64,000 nucleotides of DNA from an uncultured SAR116 cluster alpha proteobacterium (GCA_902523435.1 CABYZM010000002.1:1-64000); one strand, 5' to 3'. Counted from the first letter of the stretch, positions 9,118 to 19,230 are shown. The notes: generated by a model not told the origin, from the sequence alone. A program made the numbers and translations.

Positions 9118-9633
9118 ATGGCCGTGATGTCTCTTGTTCTGCTTCCCCAGCCTGTCTTGCGTCAGGTTGCGCAGCCTGTTGATGATATTACAGATGAAAT
9201 TCTGCAGCTTGCAAATAACATGGCAGAGACCATGTATGCTGCACCGGGAATTGGTCTTGCTGCCAACCAAGTTGGCTTGCTGAAGCGCGTGATCGTGATG
9301 GACTGTGCGCGTGATGATGAGCCGCCAGCCTTATGGAAAATGATTAACCCAGAAATTATTTGGCTTTCAAAAGAAAATACAAAAATGGAAGAAGGCTGCT
9401 TGTCGATACCTGGTCACAATGCCGAAGTGGTGCGGCCATCTGAAGTTCACGTATCCTATCTTGATATTGAAGGGCAGAAGCAGGAGATGCAGGCAACAGG
9501 CTTGCTAGCCGCCTGTGTTCAGCATGAGATTGATCATTTGAACGGCGTTTTGTTCCTTGACCATCTCTCCCGGCTGAAACGTGATATGATTATGCGCAAG
9601 GTAATAAAGGAAAACCGCACACAAAATGACTAA
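9118..9633 (+). CDS. def: Peptide deformylase
   Basis: Def removes the formyl group from nascent protein N termini. The 171-residue protein carries all three metal-site motifs: GIGLAANQVG at 44-53, EEGCLSIPG at 91-99 with metal ligand C94, and HEIDHLNG from 136 with ligands H136 and H140 and catalytic E137. A second ATG three codons in (MSLVLLPQP) is an equally possible start. It is the first gene of def-fmt-truA and overlaps fmt by 8 bases, pairing removal and addition of the formyl group in one transcript. Confidence 0.95.
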   Translation: MAVMSLVLLPQPVLRQVAQPVDDITDEILQLANNMAETMYAAPGIGLAANQVGLLKRVIVMDCARDDEPPALWKMINPEIIWLSKENTKMEEGCLSIPGHNAEVVRPSEVHVSYLDIEGQKQEMQATGLLAACVQHEIDHLNGVLFLDHLSRLKRDMIMRKVIKENRTQND

Positions 9634-10645
9634 ACAGCTTCAGACTGAACCAATAAAGCCAGCTGACAGCCTATCGGTGATTTTCATGGGAAGCCCGGCT
9701 TTTTCTGTACCCAGCCTGCAACGTCTGGCAGACAGATATTCTGTAAAGGCTGTGTATACCCAGCCGCCCCGCAAATCAGGTCGCGGCATGAAGTTACGGC
9801 AAACAGATGTTGGCGCAGCCGCCGAGAAAATGGACCTGCCCTGCTTCTGGCCAGAAACGTTGAAAGATTCGGCCATATGCGAAGAGCTGGCTGCCCATGA
9901 GGCTGATATTTTTGTGGTGGTAGCTTACGGACTTTTATTGCCACAGGCGATTCTGGACCTGCCCAGATTCGGGTGTGTAAATGGTCATGCGTCTCTTCTG
10001 CCCAGATGGCGCGGAGCCGCTCCCATCCAGCGGGCGATAGAGGCAGGAGACCGCAAGACAGGCGTCTGCACAATGCTAATGGAAAAGGGGCTTGATACCG
10101 GCCCAGTATTTGATTGTTGTGAGACAGATATACCAGCTAATATAACAGCTGGTCAGCTGCATGACCGTCTCTGTCTAATAACAGCTGATTTGTTATGCAC
10201 AACACTGGATAAAATTGCTGCAGGAACAGCCATGACCACACCCCAGGCTGCAGATGGAGTAGTCTATGCCCCTAAAATATCAACTGAAGAAGCGCGTCTT
10301 GACCTTACCCTGACAGCAGGGCACCTACAGGGTAAGATCAATGCCTTTAACCCATCACCAGGCGCGTTCATTGACACAGTTTTAGGTCGACTAAAACTAC
10401 TTTCAGGACAAAGTGTATCTGAGGCTTATTCTGTTTTACCTTCAGGATGCTTTTTACCAGGATACTTTCTAGGCCTTTCTACCTCTGGTGGCCTGATCCT
10501 TTCCTGTGGCGGGCAAACAGCCCTTGAGATTAACACGCTGCAACCTACAGGAAAACAGGCTATGGCTGCCCGTGACTGGCTGAATGGCGTTCAGCTATCT
10601 CCTGGACAACTACTTGTCACACCTCTCCAGGGCGGTTTGGCATGA
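9626..10645 (+). CDS. fmt: Methionyl-tRNA formyltransferase
   Basis: Fmt transfers formyl from 10-formyltetrahydrofolate to initiator Met-tRNA. The 339-residue protein has the N-terminal formyltransferase fold with FMGSPAFSVPSL, the catalytic set N119, H121 and D157 in CVNGHASLLPRWRG and GLDTGP, and a C-terminal OB-fold domain that binds tRNA. It is slightly longer than the usual 310-315 residues because of about 15 extra N-terminal residues. It overlaps def by 8 bases and truA by 4, so translation of the three is coupled. Confidence 0.94.
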   Translation: MTKQLQTEPIKPADSLSVIFMGSPAFSVPSLQRLADRYSVKAVYTQPPRKSGRGMKLRQTDVGAAAEKMDLPCFWPETLKDSAICEELAAHEADIFVVVAYGLLLPQAILDLPRFGCVNGHASLLPRWRGAAPIQRAIEAGDRKTGVCTMLMEKGLDTGPVFDCCETDIPANITAGQLHDRLCLITADLLCTTLDKIAAGTAMTTPQAADGVVYAPKISTEEARLDLTLTAGHLQGKINAFNPSPGAFIDTVLGRLKLLSGQSVSEAYSVLPSGCFLPGYFLGLSTSGGLILSCGGQTALEINTLQPTGKQAMAARDWLNGVQLSPGQLLVTPLQGGLA

Positions 10646-11415
10646 CCTATACCAACCCTGCCCGAGCTCTACAACGTATGCTCATTCGCGTCGAATATGA
10701 CGGCACCGGTCTTGTGGGCTGGCAACGCCAAGATAACGGGCCATCTGTTCAGGCCATCCTTGAGCAGGCTGCCGAAAAACTCACAACACAGCCAACCCCA
10801 GTGCAGGGATCAGGACGCACAGATGCCGGTGTACATGCAACTGGACAAGCTGCCCACCTTGATGTGCCCACCCAACTTACAGCGACAGATGTCATGCGTG
10901 GTCTGAATGCCTTGCTGGAAACACATCAGGTCTCTGTTGTTTCAGCACAGCCTGTTGCAGCCGCGTTCAACGCGCGATTTGATGCGGTTCAGCGCAGCTA
11001 TCTTTACCGTATCCTGACCCGTCCCGCCCCCTCAGCGCTGCGCCGAAATGCAGTCTGGCATCACCGTGCAAAACTGGATGCTACTGCGATGCATGAAGCT
11101 GCACAGACCCTGATCGGCAGATTTGATTTTTCCAGTTTCCGGGCAGCCGGTTGTCAGGCCGATTCGCCTATCAGGACAATGGATTATCTGTCTGTTCTGC
11201 AGGCAGATGATGAAATACACATTACCGCTAGGGCCAGATCCTTTCTGTATCACCAAATCAGAAATATCACCGGAAGTCTGGTTCAGGTCGGTATAGGCAA
11301 ATGGGATGTCTCCGCCTTTACCCGGGTTCGTGATGCGAAGGATCGGGCTGAAGCTGGCCCCACAGCCCCGCCACAGGGCTTGTATCTGACGCACATTGAT
11401 TATGAGCTAGACTGA
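10642..11415 (+). CDS. truA: tRNA pseudouridine(38-40) synthase
   Basis: TruA makes pseudouridine at positions 38-40 of the anticodon arm in many tRNAs. The 257-residue protein shows the catalytic motif GSGRTDAGVHATGQA with D61 as nucleophile, the N-terminal VEYDGTGLVGWQRQ, and the C-terminal FLYHQIRNITGSLVQVG. The ATG lies in an ATGA overlap with the fmt stop. A second ATG at codon 13 would begin nearer the first conserved strand, but the overlap favours the first. The gene ends the def-fmt-truA operon, convergent with the dap group. Confidence 0.94.
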   Translation: MTYTNPARALQRMLIRVEYDGTGLVGWQRQDNGPSVQAILEQAAEKLTTQPTPVQGSGRTDAGVHATGQAAHLDVPTQLTATDVMRGLNALLETHQVSVVSAQPVAAAFNARFDAVQRSYLYRILTRPAPSALRRNAVWHHRAKLDATAMHEAAQTLIGRFDFSSFRAAGCQADSPIRTMDYLSVLQADDEIHITARARSFLYHQIRNITGSLVQVGIGKWDVSAFTRVRDAKDRAEAGPTAPPQGLYLTHIDYELD

Positions 11416-11435
11416 TATCAGGTCGAAAAAATAAA

Positions 11436-11999
11436 TTAACCAAGTCCAATTCCAGTCTGCACACCTGCCAGCAACCCAATGGCCAGTTCCACTGCAAAAC
11501 GGCCAACCACAAAGCAAATTGCCGCAAATGTACTGACACCTATTTGGTCACGTGCTAGCCTGAACAGCCAAATCAAAATCCAGACCGCAACAGGCAGAAT
11601 CACAATTTGTAACATGCCAATTCCTGTCATCTGCATGGCTATTGTGATGAGCCCAAACAGCACCACCTGAAGTGATCCTACCCATAAATACGGTACAAGA
11701 AATCGGGTAAACCGATCTGCCTTACCCATCCAGACCAGCGCATGCCACACCATCAGTGCATATAAAAGGATTGATACCAAAGAGATGATCACGAATAGAA
11801 CAATAAATTTGACGCCCAGGGCAAACAGGGGAAAAACAGCTAGAACAATACCCAAAATCCAGTTGCCAAAGACAGCTTGCCAGAAACCATAAGCAGAAAA
11901 ATCAAAAACATCATCAGGCTTCACCCGCCCGGCAACCACATCAAAGGCGGAGGTCAAACACTGAACAACGGAATGCGGTGAGTAGGGATTTGTCTGCAT
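11436..11999 (-). CDS. Hypothetical multi-spanning membrane protein downstream of dapE
   Basis: A 187-residue integral membrane protein with about four or five hydrophobic spans, roughly at residues 37-58, 62-84, 102-122, 128-146 and 158-178. A short polar N terminus includes VKPDDVFDFSAYGFW. The pattern of paired spans after a short soluble lead resembles Yip1-type domains, but I cannot assign a family firmly. It starts four bases after the dapE stop and is therefore the last gene of dapD-dapE; position suggests co-expression, not a shared function. Confidence 0.7.
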   Translation of the reverse strand: MQTNPYSPHSVVQCLTSAFDVVAGRVKPDDVFDFSAYGFWQAVFGNWILGIVLAVFPLFALGVKFIVLFVIISLVSILLYALMVWHALVWMGKADRFTRFLVPYLWVGSLQVVLFGLITIAMQMTGIGMLQIVILPVAVWILIWLFRLARDQIGVSTFAAICFVVGRFAVELAIGLLAGVQTGIGLG

Positions 12000-12003
12000 A
12001 ATG

Positions 12004-13158
12004 CTAGCTGTCCATCTGCCTGATCATTTGAAAATATATCTCTGTTAATGTTTCAATATCCGCCAGCCTGACATGTTCATCAACCTGATGCATGGTCTGA
12101 CCAACCAAACCAAATTCCGCTACCGGACAAATTTTTGCGATGAACCGGGCATCTGACGTGCCGCCTGTAGTTGATAAGTCTGGTTGCTGACCCGTAACTT
12201 GTTCAACCGTTTCTCTAACAATATTTAAATGGTCACTGGCTTCAGTGATGAATGGCAAAGCATTCGACCAGAATTGCGCCTCATAACTCACCTGTAACTT
12301 TTCTGCTAAACGGCCAAAATGTTCATCCAGCCATCCTTGCAAGCTGTCAACGGTATGTTCAGTGTTAAAACGGATATTGAACTGTGCTGTCACCTGATCA
12401 GGAATAACATTGCTAGCTGAATCGTTGATTTTGAGGCCCGTGACCTCTGCTGTGCTGGGGCCAAAATAAGCCGTGCCATTATCAAGTTCGGTAGAATTGA
12501 CAGGGGCCAACATAGCAAACAGGGCCGGTATCGGATTATTCGCGAGATGCGGATATGCGACATGACCCTGACGACCTGTAACTGTCAGTTCACAGCTGAG
12601 TGACCCGCGCCGTCCATTCTTGATAGTCTGTCCCATAACAGAAGGGTTTGTTGGCTCACCCACCATACAAAAGTCAGGAATATTCTCTGTTACAGTCATC
12701 CAGTCAACCATCTTCACGGTGCCATTGACTGCTTCAGCTTCCTCATCCCCTGTAATAATCAGGCTGAGACTGCCATTTAGCTGTTCTGCTTCGAGATAAC
12801 GTTTGGCGGCAGCAACAAAGGCAGCAATTCCGCCTTTCATATCCGCAGCCCCGCGTCCATAAATACAACCATCCTTTATATCACCAGAAAACGGTCCATA
12901 TGACCAGGCTGCTTCGTTCCCAACAGGCACAACGTCAATATGACCAGCAAACGCAAAATGCGGACTTGCCGAACCCAGACGCGCAAATAGGTTATCAATG
13001 CGGGCCGCCCCTTCACCAAAAGGCAGACGCGTGCATTCAAACCCCATATGGCCTAACTCAACCTGCAACAGGTCAAGTGCACCACCTTCTTTCGGGGTGA
13101 CAGACGGGCATCTAATCAAATCCCGCGTCAGCCTGATTTCATAAGGCATTTCGGCCAT
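12004..13158 (-). CDS. dapE: Succinyl-diaminopimelate desuccinylase
   Basis: DapE hydrolyses N-succinyl-LL-diaminopimelate in lysine and peptidoglycan synthesis. The 384-residue M20-family metallohydrolase has AGHIDVVPVG with metal ligands H73 and D75, ITGDEEAEAVNG with the catalytic Glu and the bridging Glu next to it, and GGTSDARFI towards the C terminus, which is typical of DapE rather than ArgE. A ribosome site AGGACAAAA precedes the ATG. It lies 18 bases after dapD, and the pair gives consecutive branch enzymes of the succinylase route. Confidence 0.95.
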   Translation of the reverse strand: MAEMPYEIRLTRDLIRCPSVTPKEGGALDLLQVELGHMGFECTRLPFGEGAARIDNLFARLGSASPHFAFAGHIDVVPVGNEAAWSYGPFSGDIKDGCIYGRGAADMKGGIAAFVAAAKRYLEAEQLNGSLSLIITGDEEAEAVNGTVKMVDWMTVTENIPDFCMVGEPTNPSVMGQTIKNGRRGSLSCELTVTGRQGHVAYPHLANNPIPALFAMLAPVNSTELDNGTAYFGPSTAEVTGLKINDSASNVIPDQVTAQFNIRFNTEHTVDSLQGWLDEHFGRLAEKLQVSYEAQFWSNALPFITEASDHLNIVRETVEQVTGQQPDLSTTGGTSDARFIAKICPVAEFGLVGQTMHQVDEHVRLADIETLTEIYFQMIRQMDS

Positions 13159-13176
13159 TACGTTTTGTCCTGCCTT

Positions 13177-14037
13177 TCAGTCACGCAACAAATCATTAAC
13201 AGAAGTTTTCGACCGTGTCTTCTCATCCACCTGTTTGATTATCACAGCACAGGACAGAGACGGAGAGACGCTGCCATCAGTGCGGGTCTTGCCAGACAGA
13301 GACCCTGGCACAACCACTGAATAGGCAGGTACACGTCCTATATGAATTTCACCTGTTTCGCGATTCACAATTTTTGTTGAAGCGCCAATGAATACGCCCA
13401 TTGACAACACCGCCCCTTGTTCCACAACCACGCCTTCAACGACCTCTGAGCGGGCACCTATGAAACAGTCATCTTCAATAATCACCGGGCCAGCCTGAAG
13501 TGGTTCAAGCACGCCGCCAATACCAGCCCCACCTGATAAATGCACATTCTTGCCAATCTGCGCGCAAGACCCCACGGTTGCCCAAGTATCTACCATTGTG
13601 CCTCTATCTACATATGCCCCTAAATTCACAAAACTGGGCATGAGAACGACAGACGGCGCAATGAAGGCAGATTGTCTGACAACTGAACCGGGAACAGCTC
13701 TAAAGCCAGCCTCTTCAAAACGGGCAGCGTCCCAGCCGCTGAATTTTGAAGGTACCTTATCCCACCAGACAGACTGACCTGCATCCGGATGGCTGGCTCC
13801 ACCGCCCATAACGACCATGTCATTCAGACGAAAGGACAGAAGCACAGCTTTTTTTAGCCACTGATTGACTTGCCATTGGTGATTCCCAACCGACTCTGCC
13901 ACGCGGGCCTGACCAGCATCAAGGCGGGCCAGCGCCTCAGTAACCGCGTCCCTTATTTCACCTTTAGTCTGGGCATTCACCATGTCTTTTTCGTCAAACG
14001 CCTTGTTTATGACAATTTCAAGATCTGTGTTGCTCAT
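13177..14037 (-). CDS. dapD: 2,3,4,5-tetrahydropyridine-2,6-dicarboxylate N-succinyltransferase
   Basis: DapD succinylates tetrahydrodipicolinate, the first step of the succinylase branch to diaminopimelate and lysine. The 286-residue protein has the N-terminal helical domain and, from about residue 110 to 240, the repeating hexapeptides of a left-handed beta helix (for example [21 protein letters not shown]), ending with [16 protein letters not shown] strong ribosome site AGGAGA lies eight bases before the ATG. It is the first gene of dapD-dapE and the downstream membrane protein. Confidence 0.95.
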   Translation of the reverse strand: MSNTDLEIVINKAFDEKDMVNAQTKGEIRDAVTEALARLDAGQARVAESVGNHQWQVNQWLKKAVLLSFRLNDMVVMGGGASHPDAGQSVWWDKVPSKFSGWDAARFEEAGFRAVPGSVVRQSAFIAPSVVLMPSFVNLGAYVDRGTMVDTWATVGSCAQIGKNVHLSGGAGIGGVLEPLQAGPVIIEDDCFIGARSEVVEGVVVEQGAVLSMGVFIGASTKIVNRETGEIHIGRVPAYSVVVPGSLSGKTRTDGSVSPSLSCAVIIKQVDEKTRSKTSVNDLLRD

Positions 14038-14097
14038 GATTGGGGTCTCCTGTGAGTTAAAAACATTTCGGCAGCTACGCAGCTCTGCGTCTATGGG

Positions 14098-14790
14098 TCA
14101 CGTCAAATCTGACAGACATTGTTTTACATCATCTGCAATAAAGTGGACAAAGTTATTCTCCGCTCCCCTTGCTGCCCAGTCATGATCGCTAACCAGCCAG
14201 ATGGTCTGCATGCCCAAAGCAGCGGCCGGTTCAAGATTGCGGGCCATATCTTCTATCATGACAGATGTGTGAGGAACAATACCACTCTGTTCAACAAAAA
14301 GAGCATAAGGTTGCGGGTTCGGTTTGGGGATATGATCGGATGCCACAATATCAAAAATAAAGTCAAAATGACCCCGGATGCCAAAGGCGTCCAGAATGCG
14401 CGTTGCATGGCGGACAGTGCCATTAGTATAAATATGTTTGCGCCCGCCAAGACGAGCTAGCAGACTGTCCAGTTCTGGATCAGCCACCACATCAGATAAG
14501 TCAATTTCATGCACAAAATGGAGAAATTCATCTGGTTCCATATCATATTCTGACATCAGGCCGCGCATGGTTGTTCCATAGGCCCGGAATAAGCGTGTTT
14601 TCATCTCAGCAGCTTCTTTCTCTGCCAGATCAAAATGGGCCATGATAAATTCTGTCATCCGTGCCGCAACTCTTGGAAACAGGCTGGATCGTGCTGGATA
14701 GATGGTATTGTCAAGATCAAACACCCAGTCTGTGACAACTGCAGCGTTCAGACCTGTAACAGCTTTGCCATTTTTTAAATCAGCAGTCAT
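14098..14790 (-). CDS. HAD-superfamily hydrolase, pyrimidine 5'-nucleotidase type
   Basis: A HAD phosphohydrolase of about 230 residues with the nucleophile motif VFDLDNTIYPA near the N terminus, a helical cap, motif II as YTNGT, and motifs III/IV in KPNPQPYA and MIEDMARN. The DNTLYP-type motif and its place between argB and dapD match the alphaproteobacterial proteins annotated as pyrimidine 5'-nucleotidases (SDT1/YjjG-like). Physiological substrate unknown. I take the ATG at 14790; a GTG at 14826 would add 12 basic residues and has no ribosome site, while AAAGGA lies about 16 bases before the ATG. Confidence 0.82.
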   Translation of the reverse strand: MTADLKNGKAVTGLNAAVVTDWVFDLDNTIYPARSSLFPRVAARMTEFIMAHFDLAEKEAAEMKTRLFRAYGTTMRGLMSEYDMEPDEFLHFVHEIDLSDVVADPELDSLLARLGGRKHIYTNGTVRHATRILDAFGIRGHFDFIFDIVASDHIPKPNPQPYALFVEQSGIVPHTSVMIEDMARNLEPAAALGMQTIWLVSDHDWAARGAENNFVHFIADDVKQCLSDLT

Positions 14791-14937
14791 ATTTATAACT
14801 TTATGTCCTTTTTTTCTGCTGATCACTTTAGCTGAGCTTCAGTCGCGAGAACAGATAGGTTATGCTAGCTGTCATATCAAGAACCAGATATTCATGCTGC
14901 TTGTGATATGAAGGTCTGAAGTTCTGTCTCACTTAAA

Positions 14938-15852
14938 CTAGTCTCTTGTGATCAGAGTGCCAATCCCATGCTCTGTAAAAAGCTCAACCAGAACAGCGTG
15001 GGGATCCCGGCCGTCAAGAATTACTGCAGCTTCTGCACCCTCGCGGACAGCGGCGATACAAGTTTCCAGTTTAGGAATCATACCACCCTGTACAGTGCCA
15101 TCTGTGATCAGCTGCTGTGCTGTATTAACGGTAAGGTGGGTGATGAGCTCACCATTCTTGTCTTTAACACCAGCTACATTTGTCAGCATCAAAAGCCGGG
15201 TTGCAGTCATCGCGCTGGCAACCGCACCAGCAGCTGTATCTGCATTTATGTTATAGGTCTGACCGTCAAGCCCAAGCCCCACAGGAGCTACAACAGGGAT
15301 CATCCCCACCCCGAGCAGAGCATGAAGAACAGTTGGATCAACCTTTTCCGGCCGACCAACAAAACCCAAATCAACGCGTTCAATTTCACTGTCTGACGGT
15401 TTTGAGAGCTCAGCCATTTTTGATACTGTTATCAGCTGACCATCTTTGCCAGACAAACCGACAGCCCGCCCACCGGCAGAATGAATCGCTGCCACAAGTG
15501 CTTTATTGATACCGCCTGCCAGCACCATTTCAACAACCGATATGGTGGCTGCGTCTGTTACCCGCAAACCATTCACAAAATTTGATTTAATCTGCAATCT
15601 GCTTAGCATATCGCCAATCTGCGGGCCGCCGCCATGCACAATAATCGGCTCTGCCCCCACCTGGCGCAGCAAGGTCATATCCGCGGCAAAACTCTCCACA
15701 TATTCCTGTTCTCCCATAGCGTGACCACCAAACTTCACCACAACAGGCTTGTTGGCATAGCGCTTCATGTAGGGTAAGGCTTCGATCAGAAGGCCTGCTT
15801 TATTCAGCCAGTCTTCGGAATGTGCTGATGTTTTTGCCTCCACCTTACTCAC
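14938..15852 (-). CDS. argB: Acetylglutamate kinase
   Basis: ArgB phosphorylates N-acetylglutamate, the second and usually feedback-controlled step of arginine synthesis. The 304-residue protein has [10 protein letters not shown] and [11 protein letters not shown], the two glycine-rich loops of the amino-acid kinase fold, then [22 protein letters not shown] for substrate binding and [10 protein letters not shown]. The extended N-terminal helix ahead of the first strand is the type seen in arginine-sensitive hexameric enzymes. It stands in the conserved engB-argB-HAD-dapD order. Confidence 0.95.
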   Translation of the reverse strand: MSKVEAKTSAHSEDWLNKAGLLIEALPYMKRYANKPVVVKFGGHAMGEQEYVESFAADMTLLRQVGAEPIIVHGGGPQIGDMLSRLQIKSNFVNGLRVTDAATISVVEMVLAGGINKALVAAIHSAGGRAVGLSGKDGQLITVSKMAELSKPSDSEIERVDLGFVGRPEKVDPTVLHALLGVGMIPVVAPVGLGLDGQTYNINADTAAGAVASAMTATRLLMLTNVAGVKDKNGELITHLTVNTAQQLITDGTVQGGMIPKLETCIAAVREGAEAAVILDGRDPHAVLVELFTEHGIGTLITRD

Positions 15853-15978
15853 TCTCTCTTTTTCTTTATTGTTACTCTACGGGCGTTATTGCTAAAACTA
15901 AACTCAAGGACCCAGCCTGACTATAATTTAGTCCTCAGCCAAATACCAGACAACAAATCTGCTACAGAAGATCCCTGC

Positions 15979-16638
15979 CTATCGGTCAGTCCGTGGCAGA
16001 CTGAGGCTAACTAGGTGCGCACGCAGATCTGCAATACCTGCACCAGTCTGCGAAGATATTTTCCAGATATGTGGATAGGCTGCCACATGGAGGCTGATCT
16101 CCTGCTGGGTTTTATCACAAATCTTTTGAAGCTGTTCCGACTTAATTTTATCTACTTTTGTTAACACAACAGCCCAGGAAACCGCAGAATCATCCATCAG
16201 TTTCATCATTTCCTTATCCGCCTGGCCAATCCCTCGCCTGCTATCAATCAACAGAAACATCCGCTGAAGGCTCTGCCGGCCGACTAGAAATTTACGGGTC
16301 AGCTTTGTCCAGGCTTTGATATCTGTCTTAGAAGCCTTGGCATAACCGTAGCCAGGCAGGTCAACAAGTTGCAGACGGCTTGCAAGGGAAAAAAAGATCA
16401 ATTGTCTTGTTCGGCCAGGGGTTTGCGATGTTCTGGCCAGTGTTGTACGGCCCGTCAAAGCGTTTACGAGAGATGATTTGCCAACATTTGAGCGACCTGC
16501 AAATGCTATTTCAGGTAAACTGATAGGCGGCAAAGCTGTCAGATTCTGAGCTGCAGCAATAAAATCACAGGGACCAGCAAACAAAAGCCGGCCTGCTTCT
16601 ATTTCTTCATCATCAAAAGTGAATAAATCCTCTTTCAT
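15979..16638 (-). CDS. engB: Ribosome biogenesis GTPase EngB (YihA/YsxC)
   Basis: An essential GTPase for late 50S subunit assembly. From ATG 16638 it has 219 residues, with G1 loop GRSNVGKSS, the switch region with a Thr (SQTPGRTRQ), G3 DLPGYGYAK and G4 TKVDK. An alternative upstream ATG at 16695 would overlap yidC by 43 bases and add 19 residues not typical of the family, so the shorter form is preferred. The gene follows yidC by 14 bases and is presumably co-transcribed from the rpmH side. Confidence 0.92.
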   Translation of the reverse strand: MKEDLFTFDDEEIEAGRLLFAGPCDFIAAAQNLTALPPISLPEIAFAGRSNVGKSSLVNALTGRTTLARTSQTPGRTRQLIFFSLASRLQLVDLPGYGYAKASKTDIKAWTKLTRKFLVGRQSLQRMFLLIDSRRGIGQADKEMMKLMDDSAVSWAVVLTKVDKIKSEQLQKICDKTQQEISLHVAAYPHIWKISSQTGAGIADLRAHLVSLSLPRTDR

Positions 16639-16652
16639 TAGAAGTGCCAGAG

Positions 16653-18404
16653 TCAGGCATTGCTCTGTTTTTCCAGATTTCTTGTAATCCACCACTGCTG
16701 AGCAATGGATAGGATATTATTCCATGTCCAGTAAATCACAAGACCTGCCGGAAACCCGGCAAGAAGAAAGGTGAAAAAAACCGGCATCCACTGGAAGATT
16801 TTCGCCTGTATTGGGTCAGGAGGAGGCGGGTTCAGACGCATCTGGACCGCCATGGAAATCCCCATCAAAATTGGCCAGACGCCTATGGACAGAAATTGTG
16901 GAATGAAGTCAGTTGAATAGGGCAAGAGTCCAAAAAGATTGAAAACAGAAGTTGGATCGACTGCTGACAAGTCCTGAATCCAGCCGTAAAAAGGCGCATG
17001 GCGCATTTCAATGGAAACATAAAGCACTTTATATAAAGCGAAAAATATTGGGATCTGAAGCAGGATCGGCAAACAGCCTGCAGCCGGATTGACCTTCTCG
17101 CGCTTATACAGCTCCATCATTTCTTTATTCAGACGCTGACGATCATCACCATAATCTTCGCGCATCTGCTGTATTTTTGGCGATAACTGGCGCATTTTTG
17201 CCATTGATTTATATGACTTATTGGCCAATGGGAACAAGAGCAGTCGGACAATAATTGTAAAGACAATAATCGCCAATCCAAAATTCCCAAACATACCAAA
17301 CAACCAGGAGATGGCGTAAAAGAACGGCTTAGTCAAAAAATAGAACCAGCCAAAATCAATCGCCAGATCAAAATTTGTAATGTTCAAATCTTCAGCATAT
17401 TGGTCAAGGGCCGTCACCTTTTTTGCTCCTGAAAACAGATATGTCTGCCAACTGATCTGCTTGCCGGGATCAAGGCGCATAACCTCACCAAGCATATCTG
17501 TTTGATAGATATCTTGTGGTCCGGTCGGCGTCGCTGAAGCAAAAGAACGCATCGAAAAATATGCTTTATTAGACTGAACTGGCATCAAAGCGGCCAGCCA
17601 GTATTTGTCTGTAATTCCTATCCACCCTCCAGGCTGTTGTGGTGAAAAGGTAAGGCCCTGACGCCCCGCATCACGCACATCATCATAATCCTCTTCGGAG
17701 AGGGTTTCATCGAAAACGCCAAGGGGGCCTTCATGTAGAATATAAAGCCCCAATGTATCTGGCGTATCAGAGCGGCGCAGCAGGCTGTAAGCACTAAGTG
17801 TGATTGAGTCATTCCGGTTAGACCTCACATTGTCTGTGACTGTAATTAGATAATCTTCATCAATGGAAAAAGTGCGGTAAAAAATCAGACCTTCATTATT
17901 ATCATAAGTCAATGTGACTGGTGAATCTGGTGACAGAATTTGGCTACTGGCCTGCCATAAGGTGGATTCATCAGGCAAAAGAATGGATTCACCAGAACTA
18001 GCAACCCAGCCAAATTCTGCAAAATATGGAGAGTCTGAATCGAAGCGCTTGAATAAATGAATTTGACTGGCATCATTATCTTGGGTTTCGTAATAGCCTT
18101 TGAGAACGACATCATCAAGACGTCCGCCCATTGTCGAAAAAGAGCCGGTGAGCTGCGGGGCTTCTATTTTTATTCTGACCCCACTGTCCTGAACGACCGT
18201 ATTTGTTGAAGTTTGTCCTGCTCCTACATCTGTTTGCGCGATCTGACCTGTTGTGGCTGTCTGGTTCTTCTGGGCTTGCTGCTGAGCTTCATAAGCGGCG
18301 CGATCAGCCTGGAGATCAGGTTCAACAACATAAAGCTGCCAGCCAATCAGGATCGCTAGTGACAAAGACATAGCGGCAATAAGATTTCGTGTTTCAGGTG
18401 CCAT
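16653..18404 (-). CDS. yidC: Membrane protein insertase YidC
   Basis: YidC inserts and folds inner-membrane proteins alone or with SecYEG. The 583-residue protein has the Gram-negative layout: an N-terminal membrane segment (about 7-27), a large periplasmic domain to about residue 355, and five C-terminal membrane segments, including the conserved hydrophilic-groove Arg region FTIIVRLLLFPL and the cytoplasmic loop MRQLSPKIQQMREDYGDDRQ. The last span ends in WTWNNILSIAQQWWI. It lies after yidD in the rpmH-rnpA-yidD-yidC-engB run. Confidence 0.96.
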   Translation of the reverse strand: MAPETRNLIAAMSLSLAILIGWQLYVVEPDLQADRAAYEAQQQAQKNQTATTGQIAQTDVGAGQTSTNTVVQDSGVRIKIEAPQLTGSFSTMGGRLDDVVLKGYYETQDNDASQIHLFKRFDSDSPYFAEFGWVASSGESILLPDESTLWQASSQILSPDSPVTLTYDNNEGLIFYRTFSIDEDYLITVTDNVRSNRNDSITLSAYSLLRRSDTPDTLGLYILHEGPLGVFDETLSEEDYDDVRDAGRQGLTFSPQQPGGWIGITDKYWLAALMPVQSNKAYFSMRSFASATPTGPQDIYQTDMLGEVMRLDPGKQISWQTYLFSGAKKVTALDQYAEDLNITNFDLAIDFGWFYFLTKPFFYAISWLFGMFGNFGLAIIVFTIIVRLLLFPLANKSYKSMAKMRQLSPKIQQMREDYGDDRQRLNKEMMELYKREKVNPAAGCLPILLQIPIFFALYKVLYVSIEMRHAPFYGWIQDLSAVDPTSVFNLFGLLPYSTDFIPQFLSIGVWPILMGISMAVQMRLNPPPPDPIQAKIFQWMPVFFTFLLAGFPAGLVIYWTWNNILSIAQQWWITRNLEKQSNA

Positions 18405-18475
18405 TGTGCACTTTCCCTATTTTCACTTTTTTAAAAGCAGACATGATACAACCCGCATCGTCAGCCTGGTTTTTG

Positions 18476-18724
18476 TCAAGGAACCGGGTCATGCCCAGAA
18501 CCACCAAACGGATGACATCTGACAATACGTTTAACGGCTAACCATCCGCCACGCAATGCTCCATATTTTTCAATTGCCTCTATTGTGTAGGCAGAACAAC
18601 TTGGTGTGAACCGGCAATTCACCCCAAGCAGAGGTGAGATTAAATAGCGGTAAATATATACAGGTGTAAGCAACACTCGTGCAATAAATTTTCTGAAGTG
18701 CGATGAACCTGTTTTAATGCCCAA
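18476..18724 (-). CDS. yidD: Membrane protein insertion efficiency factor YidD
   Basis: An 82-residue YidD protein with the family core LISPLLGVNCRFTPSCSAYT, EAIEKYGALRGGWLAVKRI and RCHPFGGSGHDPVP. YidD associates with the inner membrane and aids YidC-dependent insertion. It begins five bases after the rnpA stop and precedes yidC by 71 bases. The three conserved Cys residues of the family are present. Confidence 0.94.
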   Translation of the reverse strand: MGIKTGSSHFRKFIARVLLTPVYIYRYLISPLLGVNCRFTPSCSAYTIEAIEKYGALRGGWLAVKRIVRCHPFGGSGHDPVP

Positions 18725-18729
18725 GGGCT

Positions 18730-19164
18730 TTACTCCTGAGCCGCAGTTTTAATAAGTTTTTTATGGATGCGCTTTGCTGCTATGGAGAAATCTGCCGACA
18801 ATTCTGTCCATGCTGCCTGAACAAGGCTGTGACGGGCCACAAGCACATAATCTGTGCCAGACGGCGCATGGTCACACTTCAGCTTGCGGAATAGGGCGCG
18901 CATTCGTCGCTTCGCCCTATTGCGAGCCACTGCATTGCCCACTTTTTTTGAGGCTGTTACACCCGTTCTGAAACTAAAAGCTGGCTGCGATGCCGTTGAA
19001 GCTGGTTTTACAGCCGCCTGCAGAATGAAATGAGTCATCACTTGACGGACGCCTTTTTGCTGTACAAACAGAAAATCGCGTCGCTGCCGCAATGCGCCAA
19101 AAAGTTGACTTTGCGATTTATTTTCTAATGTATGATTGATTTTGTCAAAACCGCTATCTGTCAT
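18730..19164 (-). CDS. rnpA: Ribonuclease P protein component
   Basis: RnpA is the protein subunit of RNase P, which matures tRNA 5' ends. The 144-residue basic protein has the signature RTGVTASKKVGNAVARNRAKRR (given here as the region at about residues 66-87), followed by MRALFRKL. There are about 25 residues before the first conserved strand, LRQRRDFLFVQQKG, so a later start is possible, but no in-frame ATG fits better. It is directly downstream of rpmH, the universal arrangement. Confidence 0.93.
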   Translation of the reverse strand: MTDSGFDKINHTLENKSQSQLFGALRQRRDFLFVQQKGVRQVMTHFILQAAVKPASTASQPAFSFRTGVTASKKVGNAVARNRAKRRMRALFRKLKCDHAPSGTDYVLVARHSLVQAAWTELSADFSIAAKRIHKKLIKTAAQE

Positions 19165-19230
19165 AAGCTCGACCTGACCAAGCAGTGCTTTGCTGACCTT
19201 TATTTGTCAGCCGGACCAATAACAATCCTG